A stretch of 64,000 nucleotides of DNA, from assembly GCA_944322675.1 (NCBI GenBank), contig CALUPO010000008.1:1-64000 (forward strand), written 5' to 3'. How positions within the stretch are numbered: the first letter of the stretch is position 1; every line of letters starts with the position of its first letter. Of this stretch, positions 44,331 through 53,192 are shown one piece after another. The stretch is from Candidatus Gastranaerophilales bacterium. GTDB taxonomy: Bacteria > Cyanobacteriota > Vampirovibrionia > Gastranaerophilales > Gastranaerophilaceae. The translations under genes and the position numbers were made by a program. The notes under the pieces were generated by a model, which worked only from the letters and a program-made list of their open reading frames with translations, was not told the DNA's origin and did no database searches.

Positions 44331-45185
44331 TTATTTTTTAATAACCGGTATTACATCATTTAAATAAGCAAAGTTTAAAGCATTTGTTATTACATCACTT
44401 GGATTTATTATACTGCATTTCACATTATTTTGTGAGCATAGTTTAAAAATATCAACAAAGATATTTACATTTTCATTATCAAAAAGAAATACTTTTGATA
44501 AATCTAAAAATATTTCATTATACTTTGATAACACTGTTAAATTTATATCCTTAACAAGTTCATTAATAGAATAAGTTGATGCCATATTATAAACTGTATA
44601 ATATATAGAATTATTTTCTATTATATTTTTTGAAAATATTTCCTGTTGATTTCGTTCTATTGTTTCACCAATAAAGTTTAATATTTCATTGTGCCAGTTT
44701 TTAGATTTAACAATAAATTTATCGGCTCCCATTTCAAGAGCTTTTGCAATAATTTGTTTATCATGTGAGCCGGAAATAGCAACTATTTTTAAATTTTCAT
44801 TTTGTTTCTGTTTATAATTCAATAAACTTTTTATCAATCTAAATCCATCTTCACAATCAGGCAAATAAATATCCGTTAAAACGTAGTCAAAAGTGTGTTT
44901 TTTTAAAAGGTCATTTGCTTCTTCAACATTTCTTGCTATTAAAGGATTTATACCTATTTTATTAAAAAGTTTTGTAAGTTGGTATAAAGAAAGTTCTAAA
45001 TCATCAGCTATCATAATTTTAGTTTGTACACGCTGTTTTGAAGAAGGGCCCAATTCAAAAAAATTAATCTTACGTTCAATTTCTATTAATGCTTTTGAAA
45101 TAAATTCAGGTGTTATATAGAGTTCTTTATACTCCATACCTGCAAGTTCAAAAAGTTTTATTAATTGTTCTTTTGATATTTCCAT
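44331..45185 (-). CDS. REC-STAS-like regulatory protein
   Basis: This 284-residue protein has an N-terminal helical segment (1-45), a CheY-like receiver (about 55-170; acidic pair D61/D62, phosphoacceptor D105 in YVLTDIYLPD, S138 and K160), and a C-terminal domain of about 90 residues resembling STAS (anti-anti-sigma) folds (YNEIFLDLSKVFLFDNENVNIFVDIF). STAS domains join partner-switching with SpoIIE-type phosphatases; one is encoded at 62489, though far off. The usual phosphorylatable serine of anti-anti-sigma factors is not evident. There is no adjacent kinase. It is convergent with lpxK, with stop codons abutting. Confidence 0.7.
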   Translation of the reverse strand: MEISKEQLIKLFELAGMEYKELYITPEFISKALIEIERKINFFELGPSSKQRVQTKIMIADDLELSLYQLTKLFNKIGINPLIARNVEEANDLLKKHTFDYVLTDIYLPDCEDGFRLIKSLLNYKQKQNENLKIVAISGSHDKQIIAKALEMGADKFIVKSKNWHNEILNFIGETIERNQQEIFSKNIIENNSIYYTVYNMASTYSINELVKDINLTVLSKYNEIFLDLSKVFLFDNENVNIFVDIFKLCSQNNVKCSIINPSDVITNALNFAYLNDVIPVIKK

Positions 45186-45220
45186 TCTTTCTACACCCTT
45201 TATTTTTTATAATTTTATTA

Positions 45221-45226
45221 TACAAT
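45221..45226 (+). promoter_or_regulatory. -10 box (TACAAT) placed for a leaderless dut mRNA
   Basis: TACAAT ends 7 nt before the dut ATG (45234); no ribosome binding site precedes the start. Confidence 0.6.
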
Positions 45227-45233
45227 ATATGGT

Positions 45234-45680
45234 ATGAAATGTGTAGAGTTAAAAATAAAGAAAGTTAATATAAAAGCTAAACTTCCGGAATTTAAAACCC
45301 TAGGTTCTGCAGGTTGCGATTTATGTGCAATTTTAGAAAATGATACGATTATACATCCTTTCGAGCGTAAACTTATTCCCACAGGTCTTTCAATTGAAAT
45401 TCCAATTGGATATGAAGCTCAAATAAGACCACGATCAGGCTTAAGTTTAAAGCATGGAATAACCCTGGTTAATGCTGTTGGAACTATTGATTCTGATTAT
45501 CGTGGAGAAATTTTAGTTCCTCTTATTAATTTATCAAACGAATCCTACACTATTAAACCATATGAACGCATTTGCCAAATGATTATTAATAAAATTGAAA
45601 CACCTAAAATTATTATTGTCAACGAATTAAATGAAACACTTAGAAATTCAGGCGGTTTTGGTTCTACAGGTATGGTTTAA
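45234..45680 (+). CDS. dut: Deoxyuridine 5'-triphosphate nucleotidohydrolase
   Basis: dUTPase hydrolyses dUTP to dUMP. The five trimeric dUTPase motifs are present: GSAGCDLCA (I), RPRSGLSLKHG (II), GTIDSDYRGE (III), RICQMI (IV) and GGFGSTG (V, at the C terminus). The 148 residues are standard. The ATG has no ribosome binding site and lies 7 nt behind a -10 box. It overlaps the 3' end of the convergent mpaA-like gene by 4 nt. Confidence 0.97.
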   Translation: MKCVELKIKKVNIKAKLPEFKTLGSAGCDLCAILENDTIIHPFERKLIPTGLSIEIPIGYEAQIRPRSGLSLKHGITLVNAVGTIDSDYRGEILVPLINLSNESYTIKPYERICQMIINKIETPKIIIVNELNETLRNSGGFGSTGMV

Positions 45681-46288
45681 TATTCATTTGCAAAAAATTC
45701 AAAAATATTTTTATTATCATCCCATAAAGTATTTTTATCTTCATTTTGAGGTAATTCTAATGTTATTGTCGGTATATTTAATTCAATACCACAATATGTT
45801 CCAAAGCTGCCGGGTGTAGGGTAACCAATATTTTCCTCAATTTTATACCCGTTAAATTTAGATATAATTTTTGCTATTTTTAATGTTTCAAAACGTGGCC
45901 CATCAAAATTTATACACCGGTATGGTTCATGAAATGTCAAAATACAATCAGGACGGTATAGTTTTATAATTGAAATTAATTCCTTTGTTTCCTCTTCACT
46001 AGCAGGGGTTTCACCACTATAGTAATTATCTTTTATCTTTGATAATGTCCAGTTTTCTGTTGGAAAATTACGATTTAAATCTACACCATTTATATTTGTA
46101 CGCGTATTATTTTCTTTACCTTTTTTATTTACAACAGGTATAAACACAAGTCTATTTTTTTTTACATCAGGTTTTAAACCTATATATTTCCGAATTAAAA
46201 ACTCACCATCTTGTTCATCACCATGAAAAACCCCTAAAATAAGGATAGTTTTTTTATAATTATTTTCGTTAAATTTTATTATTTCCAT
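45677..46288 (-). CDS. MpaA-like M14 zinc carboxypeptidase (murein peptide amidase)
   Basis: This short M14 peptidase probably cleaves gamma-D-Glu-Dap bonds in recycled murein peptides. Zinc ligands are visible: GVFHGDEQDGE (H and E of HxxE), and the later histidine in LTFHEPY; NGVDLNRNFP carries substrate-binding residues; the catalytic glutamate is in TLELP. At 203 residues it is close to E. coli MpaA (about 240), shorter than most carboxypeptidases. Succinylglutamate desuccinylase relatives are an alternative. It is the last gene of the pilT-recO-deoC-mpaA run and overlaps dut by 4 nt at the 3' ends. Confidence 0.85.
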   Translation of the reverse strand: MEIIKFNENNYKKTILILGVFHGDEQDGEFLIRKYIGLKPDVKKNRLVFIPVVNKKGKENNTRTNINGVDLNRNFPTENWTLSKIKDNYYSGETPASEEETKELISIIKLYRPDCILTFHEPYRCINFDGPRFETLKIAKIISKFNGYKIEENIGYPTPGSFGTYCGIELNIPTITLELPQNEDKNTLWDDNKNIFEFFANEY

Positions 46289-46298
46289 AACTTACTGC

Positions 46299-46946
46299 TT
46301 ATTTTACTATTTCACATCCTGAGGAAGTTCCCAAAGTATTAGCACCAGCCTCAATAAGATTCAAAGCATCATCTTTTGTTCTTATACCACCTGAAGCTTT
46401 AACCTTTAAACCCTCTGGTTTTACGATGTGAGACAATAATTTTATTTTTTCAATTGTCGCCCCCAAACCATCTTTTACAAAACCTGTTGATGTTTTGACA
46501 TAATCAACTTTCAATTTTATACAAATTTCACAAGCTTTTTTTATTTCATCATCATTTAAATAATCAGTTTCAAGAATTACTTTTAAAACTTTGTTAAAGC
46601 AAATACTACGAACCTGTTTTATATCTTCTTCAACATAATCCCACTTTTTGGATTTTATAAAACCTATATTTATAACCATATCTATTTCATCTGCTCCATT
46701 TTCAATTGCATTTGCGGCTTCAAAAGCTTTAACGCTTGTTGTATTTGAGCCAAGAGGAAAACCAATAACTGTCACAAGTTTTATATTCGTGTTTTTTAAT
46801 TTTTCACATGCATACTTAACGTAACATGGCGGTATACATATCCCTAAAAAATTATTTTTAATGGCTTCATTAATAATATTATCAATATCAGAAAATGAAG
46901 CTGTGGATTTTAAAAGTGTGTGTTCTATATAATTATTTAAATCCAT
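46299..46946 (-). CDS. deoC: Deoxyribose-phosphate aldolase
   Basis: DeoC splits 2-deoxyribose-5-phosphate into glyceraldehyde-3-phosphate and acetaldehyde, in deoxynucleoside breakdown. The class I aldolase pattern is clear: NYIEHTLLKSTAS at the start, VIGFPLGSN, the Schiff-base lysine in VDYVKTSTGF, and the KASGGIRTKDDAL proton-relay segment. The 215 residues are normal. It starts 1 nt into the recO stop codon, so translation is coupled. Confidence 0.96.
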   Translation of the reverse strand: MDLNNYIEHTLLKSTASFSDIDNIINEAIKNNFLGICIPPCYVKYACEKLKNTNIKLVTVIGFPLGSNTTSVKAFEAANAIENGADEIDMVINIGFIKSKKWDYVEEDIKQVRSICFNKVLKVILETDYLNDDEIKKACEICIKLKVDYVKTSTGFVKDGLGATIEKIKLLSHIVKPEGLKVKASGGIRTKDDALNLIEAGANTLGTSSGCEIVK

Positions 46947-47731
46947 TATAAAATCTCCTCTAGTGTTTGTATTGTTTTAAAGTTTCTTGATGAATAAAAT
47001 TCAATATATTTATATAGGAATAAAAAACAATTTTTACATAATTTTTCATTCGCCATTTTATCATAATATGTATTTTCGTCAAATTCGGATTTTTTTAAAG
47101 TATCTAAAAATTTGACAATTTTTCTATTAATTACCATTGTCTTAGATAGGTTAGTTATTTTACAATTATTACATATTATTCCATTTTGATTATAAGAAAA
47201 ATAAAAAATATCTTCTTTTTCAATTAATTTACCACAATTTGTGCAACAATAAAAATTAAGGGCAAAACCTGATATTTCCATAATTTTCAATTGAAATCTT
47301 ATAATTGCCAGGTATAATTCAATTTTTGTTCTGGAGGATGCTATTTTTGCTAATGCATTGTAAAATAAGTTGTATACTTCAGAAGAATTTGGATCTTTCT
47401 CAACTCCAAAATTAATTATAATTTCTGATAAATACATAGAGAAAATAAGTTTAACAACATCTTTTCTTATATTTTTAAAAGATTCAATACTTGAAGCTTG
47501 ACTAATAATATCAAGTGTTCTTCCTTTTTTACAAAATAATTTATTTGCAGTTAATAATTCAATATAAGAAGCAAGTTTACTTTTTGTCTTTTTAACACCC
47601 TTCGCAACAAGTCTTCTTAAACCGGTTTCTTTTGAATAAGTAAGTATTATTTTATCATTTTCATTTAAAGGATATGTTTTTAAATTAATAGCTTCCTCTA
47701 TATAATCTTTAGTTTTTAAATCATTTAACAT
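46946..47731 (-). CDS. recO: DNA repair protein RecO
   Basis: RecO helps RecR load RecA during gap repair. This 261-residue protein has an N-terminal OB-fold (ILTYSKETGLRRLVAKGVKKTKSKL) and a C-terminal helical part with the four-cysteine zinc site CTNCGK...CNNC, as in Deinococcus RecO. It overlaps deoC by 1 nt and starts directly after the pilT stop codon, and the three are almost certainly one transcript. Confidence 0.93.
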   Translation of the reverse strand: MLNDLKTKDYIEEAINLKTYPLNENDKIILTYSKETGLRRLVAKGVKKTKSKLASYIELLTANKLFCKKGRTLDIISQASSIESFKNIRKDVVKLIFSMYLSEIIINFGVEKDPNSSEVYNLFYNALAKIASSRTKIELYLAIIRFQLKIMEISGFALNFYCCTNCGKLIEKEDIFYFSYNQNGIICNNCKITNLSKTMVINRKIVKFLDTLKKSEFDENTYYDKMANEKLCKNCFLFLYKYIEFYSSRNFKTIQTLEEIL

Positions 47732-48805
47732 CTATAATTTTAAATTACCTCGAAGCATTTGTTTTAACTGATTTTTATCGTTTGTAGCATTCAAAGCTTC
47801 TTCAACTGATATAATATTATTTTTTATTAAATAAACAAGCGATGTATTGAAAGATAACATTTCACCAAAGGAGCCTTGATTTACAAGATTATATATTTCC
47901 ATTGTATTATTTTTAATAATAAAATCAGCAACAGTTGATGTTACAAATAAAACTTCACAAACTGGAAGTCTTTCATTATTTTGAGAATTTTTAATTTTTA
48001 CAAGTTGTTGAGCAACAGAAACACGTAAAGTTTCAGCAAGTTGTTTAAGAACCTGTTCATGTTCATTTGGACTATAAAATGATAAAATTCTATTTATTGT
48101 GTGATGTGCATCTGTTGTATGTAATGAAGCAAACACAAGATGACCTGTTTGAGCAGCCATAAAAGCTGTGTCCATTGTTTCTTTGTCACGTATTTCCCCA
48201 ATTAATATAATATCAGGATCTTGCCTTAATGCATATTTTAAACCACTTGCAAAAGATTCCGTATCAAAACCCACCTGTCTTTGAGTTATTAAACATTTAT
48301 TACTTTTATGTAAATATTCAATAGGATCTTCAATTGTAATTATATGTTTTTCTTCTTCATTATTTATTTTTCCAAGAATTGACGCAAGAGTTGTACTTTT
48401 ACCACATCCCGTTGGACCAGTAACTAAAATTAAACCTGTTTTTATAGTACATAAACGATTTATCATTTTAGGTAACCTGAGTTCTTCAATTGTTGGGATT
48501 TCTGATGGAATATTTCGAAAAACAAGTGCAAAAGTTCCAAGTTGTTTGCTTACATTAACGCGAAAACGTGCTTTATCTTTTAACTCATAAGAAAAATCAA
48601 GTTCATTTAAAATGCGACATGTATCTTTTGATTCAGGAGGAACAATATCACTAAGTATATGTGTTATCGTTATATCATTTAAAATATTATCATTTGCTCG
48701 TTTTATTATACCAGCAATTCTATAAAAAACAGGCAATCCAGCTTGTAGATGGATATCCGAAGCATTATTTTTGACTGCATCTTCCAAAATTTCATTTATG
48801 TTCAC
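47732..48805 (-). CDS. pilT: Twitching motility ATPase PilT
   Basis: PilT powers retraction of type IV pili. The N-terminal PAS-like domain (ASDIHLQAGLPVFYRIAG) precedes a RecA-like ATPase with GPTGCGKSTTLAS (Walker A), the Asp box EDPIEYLH, LIGEIRD (matching the AIRAGE-type region) and the His box HLVFASLHTTDAHHT. The 357 residues are normal. The start is GTG at 48805 behind GGGG-type purines; no ATG is nearby. It leads the recO-deoC-mpaA run on the minus strand. Confidence 0.95.
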   Translation of the reverse strand: MNINEILEDAVKNNASDIHLQAGLPVFYRIAGIIKRANDNILNDITITHILSDIVPPESKDTCRILNELDFSYELKDKARFRVNVSKQLGTFALVFRNIPSEIPTIEELRLPKMINRLCTIKTGLILVTGPTGCGKSTTLASILGKINNEEEKHIITIEDPIEYLHKSNKCLITQRQVGFDTESFASGLKYALRQDPDIILIGEIRDKETMDTAFMAAQTGHLVFASLHTTDAHHTINRILSFYSPNEHEQVLKQLAETLRVSVAQQLVKIKNSQNNERLPVCEVLFVTSTVADFIIKNNTMEIYNLVNQGSFGEMLSFNTSLVYLIKNNIISVEEALNATNDKNQLKQMLRGNLKL

Positions 48806-48989
48806 TTTTCTACCCCGCCAAGAAATATATTAGTAAATATACAATATTTTCCTTTAAATGTAAATTTTTTAATATTTTTTATAAGTTTTATAATATAATA
48901 AAATAAATAAAATGTCATCAAATTGGACTATTGAAGTTTTTATTTCATTTTAATATTCTATTTATAAATAAATATAATTGGAGTCTTTA

Positions 48990-50312
48990 ATGTCAATAAT
49001 TGATAAAATTGAAAATATAGGAAGTCAGATTAATGATTTGTATTCTTTTATTAATACAAATGATGAAATAAAAGATGACTGGGAAGAATATAAAAAAACT
49101 TTATCCGTTAATAATAATGAAAACAAAGCGAAATCTTATTCTATACCCTATATTTTTGAAAGAAAACTTAAAAATGGAAAAGAAGATGTCATTTCTCTTT
49201 ATATTAAAAATCAAAACAAACTTTCAAGAATCAGAAAGAAAATATTAAGTTCCTTCCAAAATTTTCAAAATGCTATTTTTGAGGTAAAAAAAGTGGCAAA
49301 AAACGGTTTCGAACTTTATAATCTTATAAATGAAAAATTATATTTCGTTATTTCAATGGTAAAAATGACACATTTTAGACAAATAGGAAGTGGTGATTAT
49401 ATCATTGCACGTATTATTGAGTTTGAAAATGATTATTATTTAATTGAACTTTCAGATGCTATAAATGCAAGCCAAAAGGAAGTTTGTTATAAATATGCTG
49501 TTTCAAAAATAATGGAAAATCCTCAAAGTGCATATTTAGACAATAAAGATAAACAAAAAATGATTGAAAAAAATATATCTAAAATGTATTCTAAATTTTT
49601 AAAATTATTTCAAAAAGACGAAATAATAACAACAAGCCAGGTTGCAGATGATATTATTGAAATTTTTAACAATTATGAAGATGATGAAAAAAGTATTGAT
49701 AAAGACTATTTAGATAAGCTTTTAAGTATAAAACCTCAAAAAATGGAATTTTATAAAATTGATTATAATAGTATAGAATATAATAATTTTATTGAGAACT
49801 CTATGAATGGATTTAAAAGCAGCGATAGTATTTTTGATGTTGGTATAATTTTTGACAAAAATTCAGGTTTTTATGCTATTCCTTTTTGGGGTACATTTCT
49901 AAAAATTTTTGAAGATGAAAATTATGAAAATAATGATAAAACTAAAGAGTGTCTTTTGTCTTTTTTACAAAATGACAAAATTTCATATAGGTTATTCGAA
50001 AACTTAAATATAAAATATCCTAAAACATTTATTAAACGTATAAATGAAATATTAAAAACAAATTATACTTTTGATGAATTGCTAGAAAATTATTTTAAAG
50101 AACAACTTGGCAAAAAAATATTTTCGCCAACTTCTATATTATATGCCTCAAATGTATTTAATGAGGTTCTAAATTGTATTGAAAAAAAACAAATTGAAGA
50201 ACAACAAAGGCAAAAAATAAATACTTTAAATAAAGAAATAGGACGTAATGATTTGTGCCCTTGTGGAAGTGGTAAAAAATATAAAAATTGTTGCTTAAAA
50301 CTAAATGTTTAA
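48990..50312 (+). CDS. Hypothetical protein with C-terminal SEC-C zinc motif
   Basis: This 440-residue protein is unrecognised apart from its last 22 residues, [19 protein letters not shown], a SEC-C motif (CxCxGSxKKYKxCC). SEC-C is a zinc-binding tail of SecA that binds SecB and ribosomes, and is found in other, unrelated proteins. The rest is helical and acidic/lysine-rich, with no membrane segment. I place the start at ATG 48990, since TTGGAG is the ribosome binding site at 7 nt; a TTG at 48978 would include it. It stands alone, beside the MITE-like element. Confidence 0.75.
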   Translation: MSIIDKIENIGSQINDLYSFINTNDEIKDDWEEYKKTLSVNNNENKAKSYSIPYIFERKLKNGKEDVISLYIKNQNKLSRIRKKILSSFQNFQNAIFEVKKVAKNGFELYNLINEKLYFVISMVKMTHFRQIGSGDYIIARIIEFENDYYLIELSDAINASQKEVCYKYAVSKIMENPQSAYLDNKDKQKMIEKNISKMYSKFLKLFQKDEIITTSQVADDIIEIFNNYEDDEKSIDKDYLDKLLSIKPQKMEFYKIDYNSIEYNNFIENSMNGFKSSDSIFDVGIIFDKNSGFYAIPFWGTFLKIFEDENYENNDKTKECLLSFLQNDKISYRLFENLNIKYPKTFIKRINEILKTNYTFDELLENYFKEQLGKKIFSPTSILYASNVFNEVLNCIEKKQIEEQQRQKINTLNKEIGRNDLCPCGSGKKYKNCCLKLNV

Positions 50313-50533
50313 TATAATTATTTTATGATTTATAATATTAGGGACTTATATACAAGTTTACACAAAGCTGCCCCGTCCGGAGGACATTAAAATAATTAAT
50401 TTGTTGAAATTTAACAATTTTGAGACCTTCACCCCAACCCTCACGCTAAAAAGGGGAAAGGGGAAAGGGGAAAATAAAAAAGTTAGAGAATGAGGTCAAC
50501 AATGGCAACCCATACGCAGATTGGAACAAGCAG

Positions 50534-50761
50534 CGAAACATTGTAAGACAGCAGTCTGTTTGAGTGCGAAGCACGAGTTAAGGCTGTTTGGGTTGAATTT
50601 AGCACAGCTGTGACAATCAAGTGGGTTGAAAGGTTTTAGTTACTTTTGGTTTCAAGCGGATTTCACTCTACCGAGTGCCCTCCCTTGTACGACTCAACTT
50701 GAGCCTCCTTAACTCATGCACTTCATGCACTCAAACAGAAGGAGGCCTTGACAATGTTTCG
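50534..50761. repeat. Ordered inner inverted repeat blocks of the MITE-like element
   Basis: Three exact blocks occur in inverted order: 50534-50544 with 50751-50761 (11 nt), 50555-50567 with 50727-50739 (13 nt) and 50575-50583 with 50707-50715 (9 nt). The spacing between blocks is nearly the same on both arms, so the whole middle is one large imperfect palindrome of about 50-nt arms. Confidence 0.85.
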
Positions 50762-50874
50762 TCTGTGACTATTACTCAAACCTGCATATAGTTTGTATAT
50801 TTTAATTCCACTTAACAACATTTAATTCAATACTTGTTTTTTTAAACTATTTAAAAAGTAATTTGAAAGCTTAT

Positions 50875-50916
50875 TATATACAAGTTTACACTAAGTTTTG
50901 TGTAAACTTGTATATA
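50875..50916. terminator. Hairpin at the element's right end, possible terminator of the LptD-like gene
   Basis: A perfect 17-bp stem (TATATACAAGTTTACAC) with an 8-nt loop lies 14 nt past the stop codon of the minus-strand gene. Both sides are AT-rich without a clean T run, so termination activity is uncertain. Confidence 0.45.
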
Positions 50917-50929
50917 AGCCCCTTATTTT

Positions 50930-53167
50930 TTATAATATCTCACCTTGATTTTTGCTTTTCTTACGTTTAAACCATTTAAATTTTTTATTTTTCTTTTGTT
51001 TTTCAATATCATTCATTTCTAAATACTCAAAATCAACACCTGATTTATCCGAACCAAGCAACATAGACATGTCAAAATATGTATTTTTTCTTACATAATC
51101 ATATCCAATACTAAATTTGGCATTAGGTGGACCAACTGATATATAAAATCTATTTTCCTGCATTTTGGTGTTATCATATGTTTCACCATCAAGAACATAA
51201 ACACCACGGTAAGCTATTGATAAATATTTACATATAGCAAGAGATTGAGTAAATTCAAGAGCTGATCTTCCATAACGATATTTATCAAATTCAAAAGGAG
51301 AGTCATCTTTACTTCCTGAAATATAATAACTTACTCTAGAATGCCAACGTTTAAATCTATGAGATAAAGTAGGTGCAAATCTCACTACAGCTTGCGTGTC
51401 ACCTGTTCCATATACACCAAGAGAAGTTTGACCTATTAAGCCTAATTGTATATCTATATCATCACTATAAACATAAGTAAACAATTCTTTATATAACTCA
51501 GCCTGCCATTTTGCACGGAATGTACTAAAATTCCTATCACTTGACTCATCCCAGTTGTAATCACGTGCAATACCTGCTTTTAATTCGTGTGAAAATCTTG
51601 CTGATAATTCAGGTACATCGTAATTTTTCTTATATCGTAATTCTCCAATTAATTCAGGCATTCTTGCTCCCATAAAACCATCATCTTTATATGCGTTTAT
51701 TCCATAATCAAATGACCAATCTCCATTTATTTTATATTTACCGTCTAAAATAATCTTATCTCTAGATGTACCATATCCAAATTCAACATGGTTGCGCTTG
51801 CTTAAAAATCTTGAAATAAACCCAAGTCCAAATTCACTTTTCTGTGTTATAATAGGTGCTACTTTTAACGTTGAACCATAAGGCATTTTAAAAACAAAAC
51901 CATAACCTAAAAACATACCTAATTGGTTTTCGCTTCCTAATTCAGGTCCTGAAAGCTCAACAAAGTTTTGCTCTTTATTTGTAATAAGCTCAATATCGCC
52001 AATACCGGTTAAGTGTTCACCATTTCTATAAATAGAAGCTTTTTTAAGCTTTGCAGTATCATGGTCTTTAAACCTATCTACAATAATTGTTCTTGCTTTT
52101 AATGTAAAAGAATTATTTGATAATGATTTGTCATCCTTATTTACCATATCCTGTTGAAATTCTTGTTCCAATGGGAAATATCTTCCAAAAGTTCTTGTTT
52201 GTAAAGCTATTGCTTGTTTATCATTAAACCTTATATTTCCCCAAAAACCTTTTATTTTATCTTCGGTTAAAGTGCCATATTGAGCATTTAAAGTAATTTT
52301 ATCATCTTTTGTTATAGGATTTTCAATTAATGAACTTCCAAAATTCATGTCAATAATTATATAATCACCATAAACCCACTTGCCATCTTTAACCATTCTA
52401 ACTTTACCTTTTGCTGTCATTTTATTATGTTCGGTGTCAAAAACTATTTTATTTGCATATAATGTAGCATCTTCTTTGGCAAAATAAACACGAGCATTGC
52501 CGCTTGCTATTATATTTTGGGTTTTGGGATCATAATCCATACGCTCACTTGTTATATCAACACTTGAGTTTTCCTTTTTATTTTTTTTCTTCTCATTTTT
52601 TTTATTGAAAAACCAACTTTTTTTCTTTTTACCGGCATTGTTTTGATTTTGCTCTTGATTATTATCTTCAACCTTTATAGCCGTTGCGTTAATAGTTTCA
52701 TTTGATTCATCTGTTAAGTTAAATTTCTTCTTTGTTTCATCACTAACGTTTAAAGGTTTCTTTTTACGTTTAAACCAGCTTTTTTTCTTTTCTTTTTTGA
52801 CAATATTGTTTTGGCTTTGATTTTGCTTTTGATTATTATTTTCAACCTTTATCGCCGTTGCATTAATGGTTTCATTTGATTCATCTGTTATGTTAAATTT
52901 CTTCTTTGTTTCATCATTAACTTTTAAAGGTTTCTGTTTACGTTTAAACCAGCTTTTTTTACTTTCTTTTTTAACATTATTCTTTTCTTTTTTATTTTGA
53001 TTTTTAGGAATTTTTATTTTCAAATTTTTACTAAAATCAACAACCGGAATAACTTTTGAATTTTCGTATTCTATATCACCAGCTTTTTGTGTTTGAGCCA
53101 AAACAAAATTAGCACTCAAAATAATTGTTGTTAATGATATTAAAATTAAGTTGTTTAAAAATTTCAT
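50930..53167 (-). CDS. OstA/LptA-LptD-like outer-membrane protein
   Basis: This 745-residue exported protein has a signal peptide (1-24, ending VLA), a basic, low-complexity linker (about 45-200) and then a LptA/OstA domain (about 200-330; VDITSERMDYDPKTQNIIASG) followed by a beta-barrel-like region (about 400-720) alternating hydrophobic and aromatic residues. The layout is that of LptD, which inserts LPS into the outer membrane; the barrel part is only loosely like proteobacterial LptD. The linker contains a tandem repeat of about 56 residues with WFKRK-PL-V-DETKKKFN, and WFKRK again at the C terminus. It follows the M23 gene in the same transcript. Confidence 0.82.
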   Translation of the reverse strand: MKFLNNLILISLTTIILSANFVLAQTQKAGDIEYENSKVIPVVDFSKNLKIKIPKNQNKKEKNNVKKESKKSWFKRKQKPLKVNDETKKKFNITDESNETINATAIKVENNNQKQNQSQNNIVKKEKKKSWFKRKKKPLNVSDETKKKFNLTDESNETINATAIKVEDNNQEQNQNNAGKKKKSWFFNKKNEKKKNKKENSSVDITSERMDYDPKTQNIIASGNARVYFAKEDATLYANKIVFDTEHNKMTAKGKVRMVKDGKWVYGDYIIIDMNFGSSLIENPITKDDKITLNAQYGTLTEDKIKGFWGNIRFNDKQAIALQTRTFGRYFPLEQEFQQDMVNKDDKSLSNNSFTLKARTIIVDRFKDHDTAKLKKASIYRNGEHLTGIGDIELITNKEQNFVELSGPELGSENQLGMFLGYGFVFKMPYGSTLKVAPIITQKSEFGLGFISRFLSKRNHVEFGYGTSRDKIILDGKYKINGDWSFDYGINAYKDDGFMGARMPELIGELRYKKNYDVPELSARFSHELKAGIARDYNWDESSDRNFSTFRAKWQAELYKELFTYVYSDDIDIQLGLIGQTSLGVYGTGDTQAVVRFAPTLSHRFKRWHSRVSYYISGSKDDSPFEFDKYRYGRSALEFTQSLAICKYLSIAYRGVYVLDGETYDNTKMQENRFYISVGPPNAKFSIGYDYVRKNTYFDMSMLLGSDKSGVDFEYLEMNDIEKQKKNKKFKWFKRKKSKNQGEIL

Positions 53168-53192
53168 TTAAAAAAGTTGTCCCTTAGTAGTT

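Larger units (their letters stand above)
50341..50922. mobile_element. MITE-like element with 27-bp terminal inverted repeats
   Basis: This 582-bp block has no coding frame. Its ends (50341-50367 and the complement of 50922-50896) match at 25 of 27 positions, core TTATATACAAGTTTACAC, and the flanks are TTA on both sides, a possible 3-bp target duplication. The right end itself folds as a perfect 17-bp hairpin (50875-50891 with 50900-50916). Inner inverted blocks (CGAAACATTGT, TCTGTTTGAGTGC, GAGTTAAGG) are listed separately. The left 110 nt resemble 140-250 of the window in opposite orientation. A non-autonomous transposon is inferred; no transposase is in the window. Confidence 0.75.

Noticed and set aside
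50341-50922. CRISPR array
   Set aside because: The repeats here are inverted and few, not regularly spaced direct repeats, and there are no cas genes in the window.
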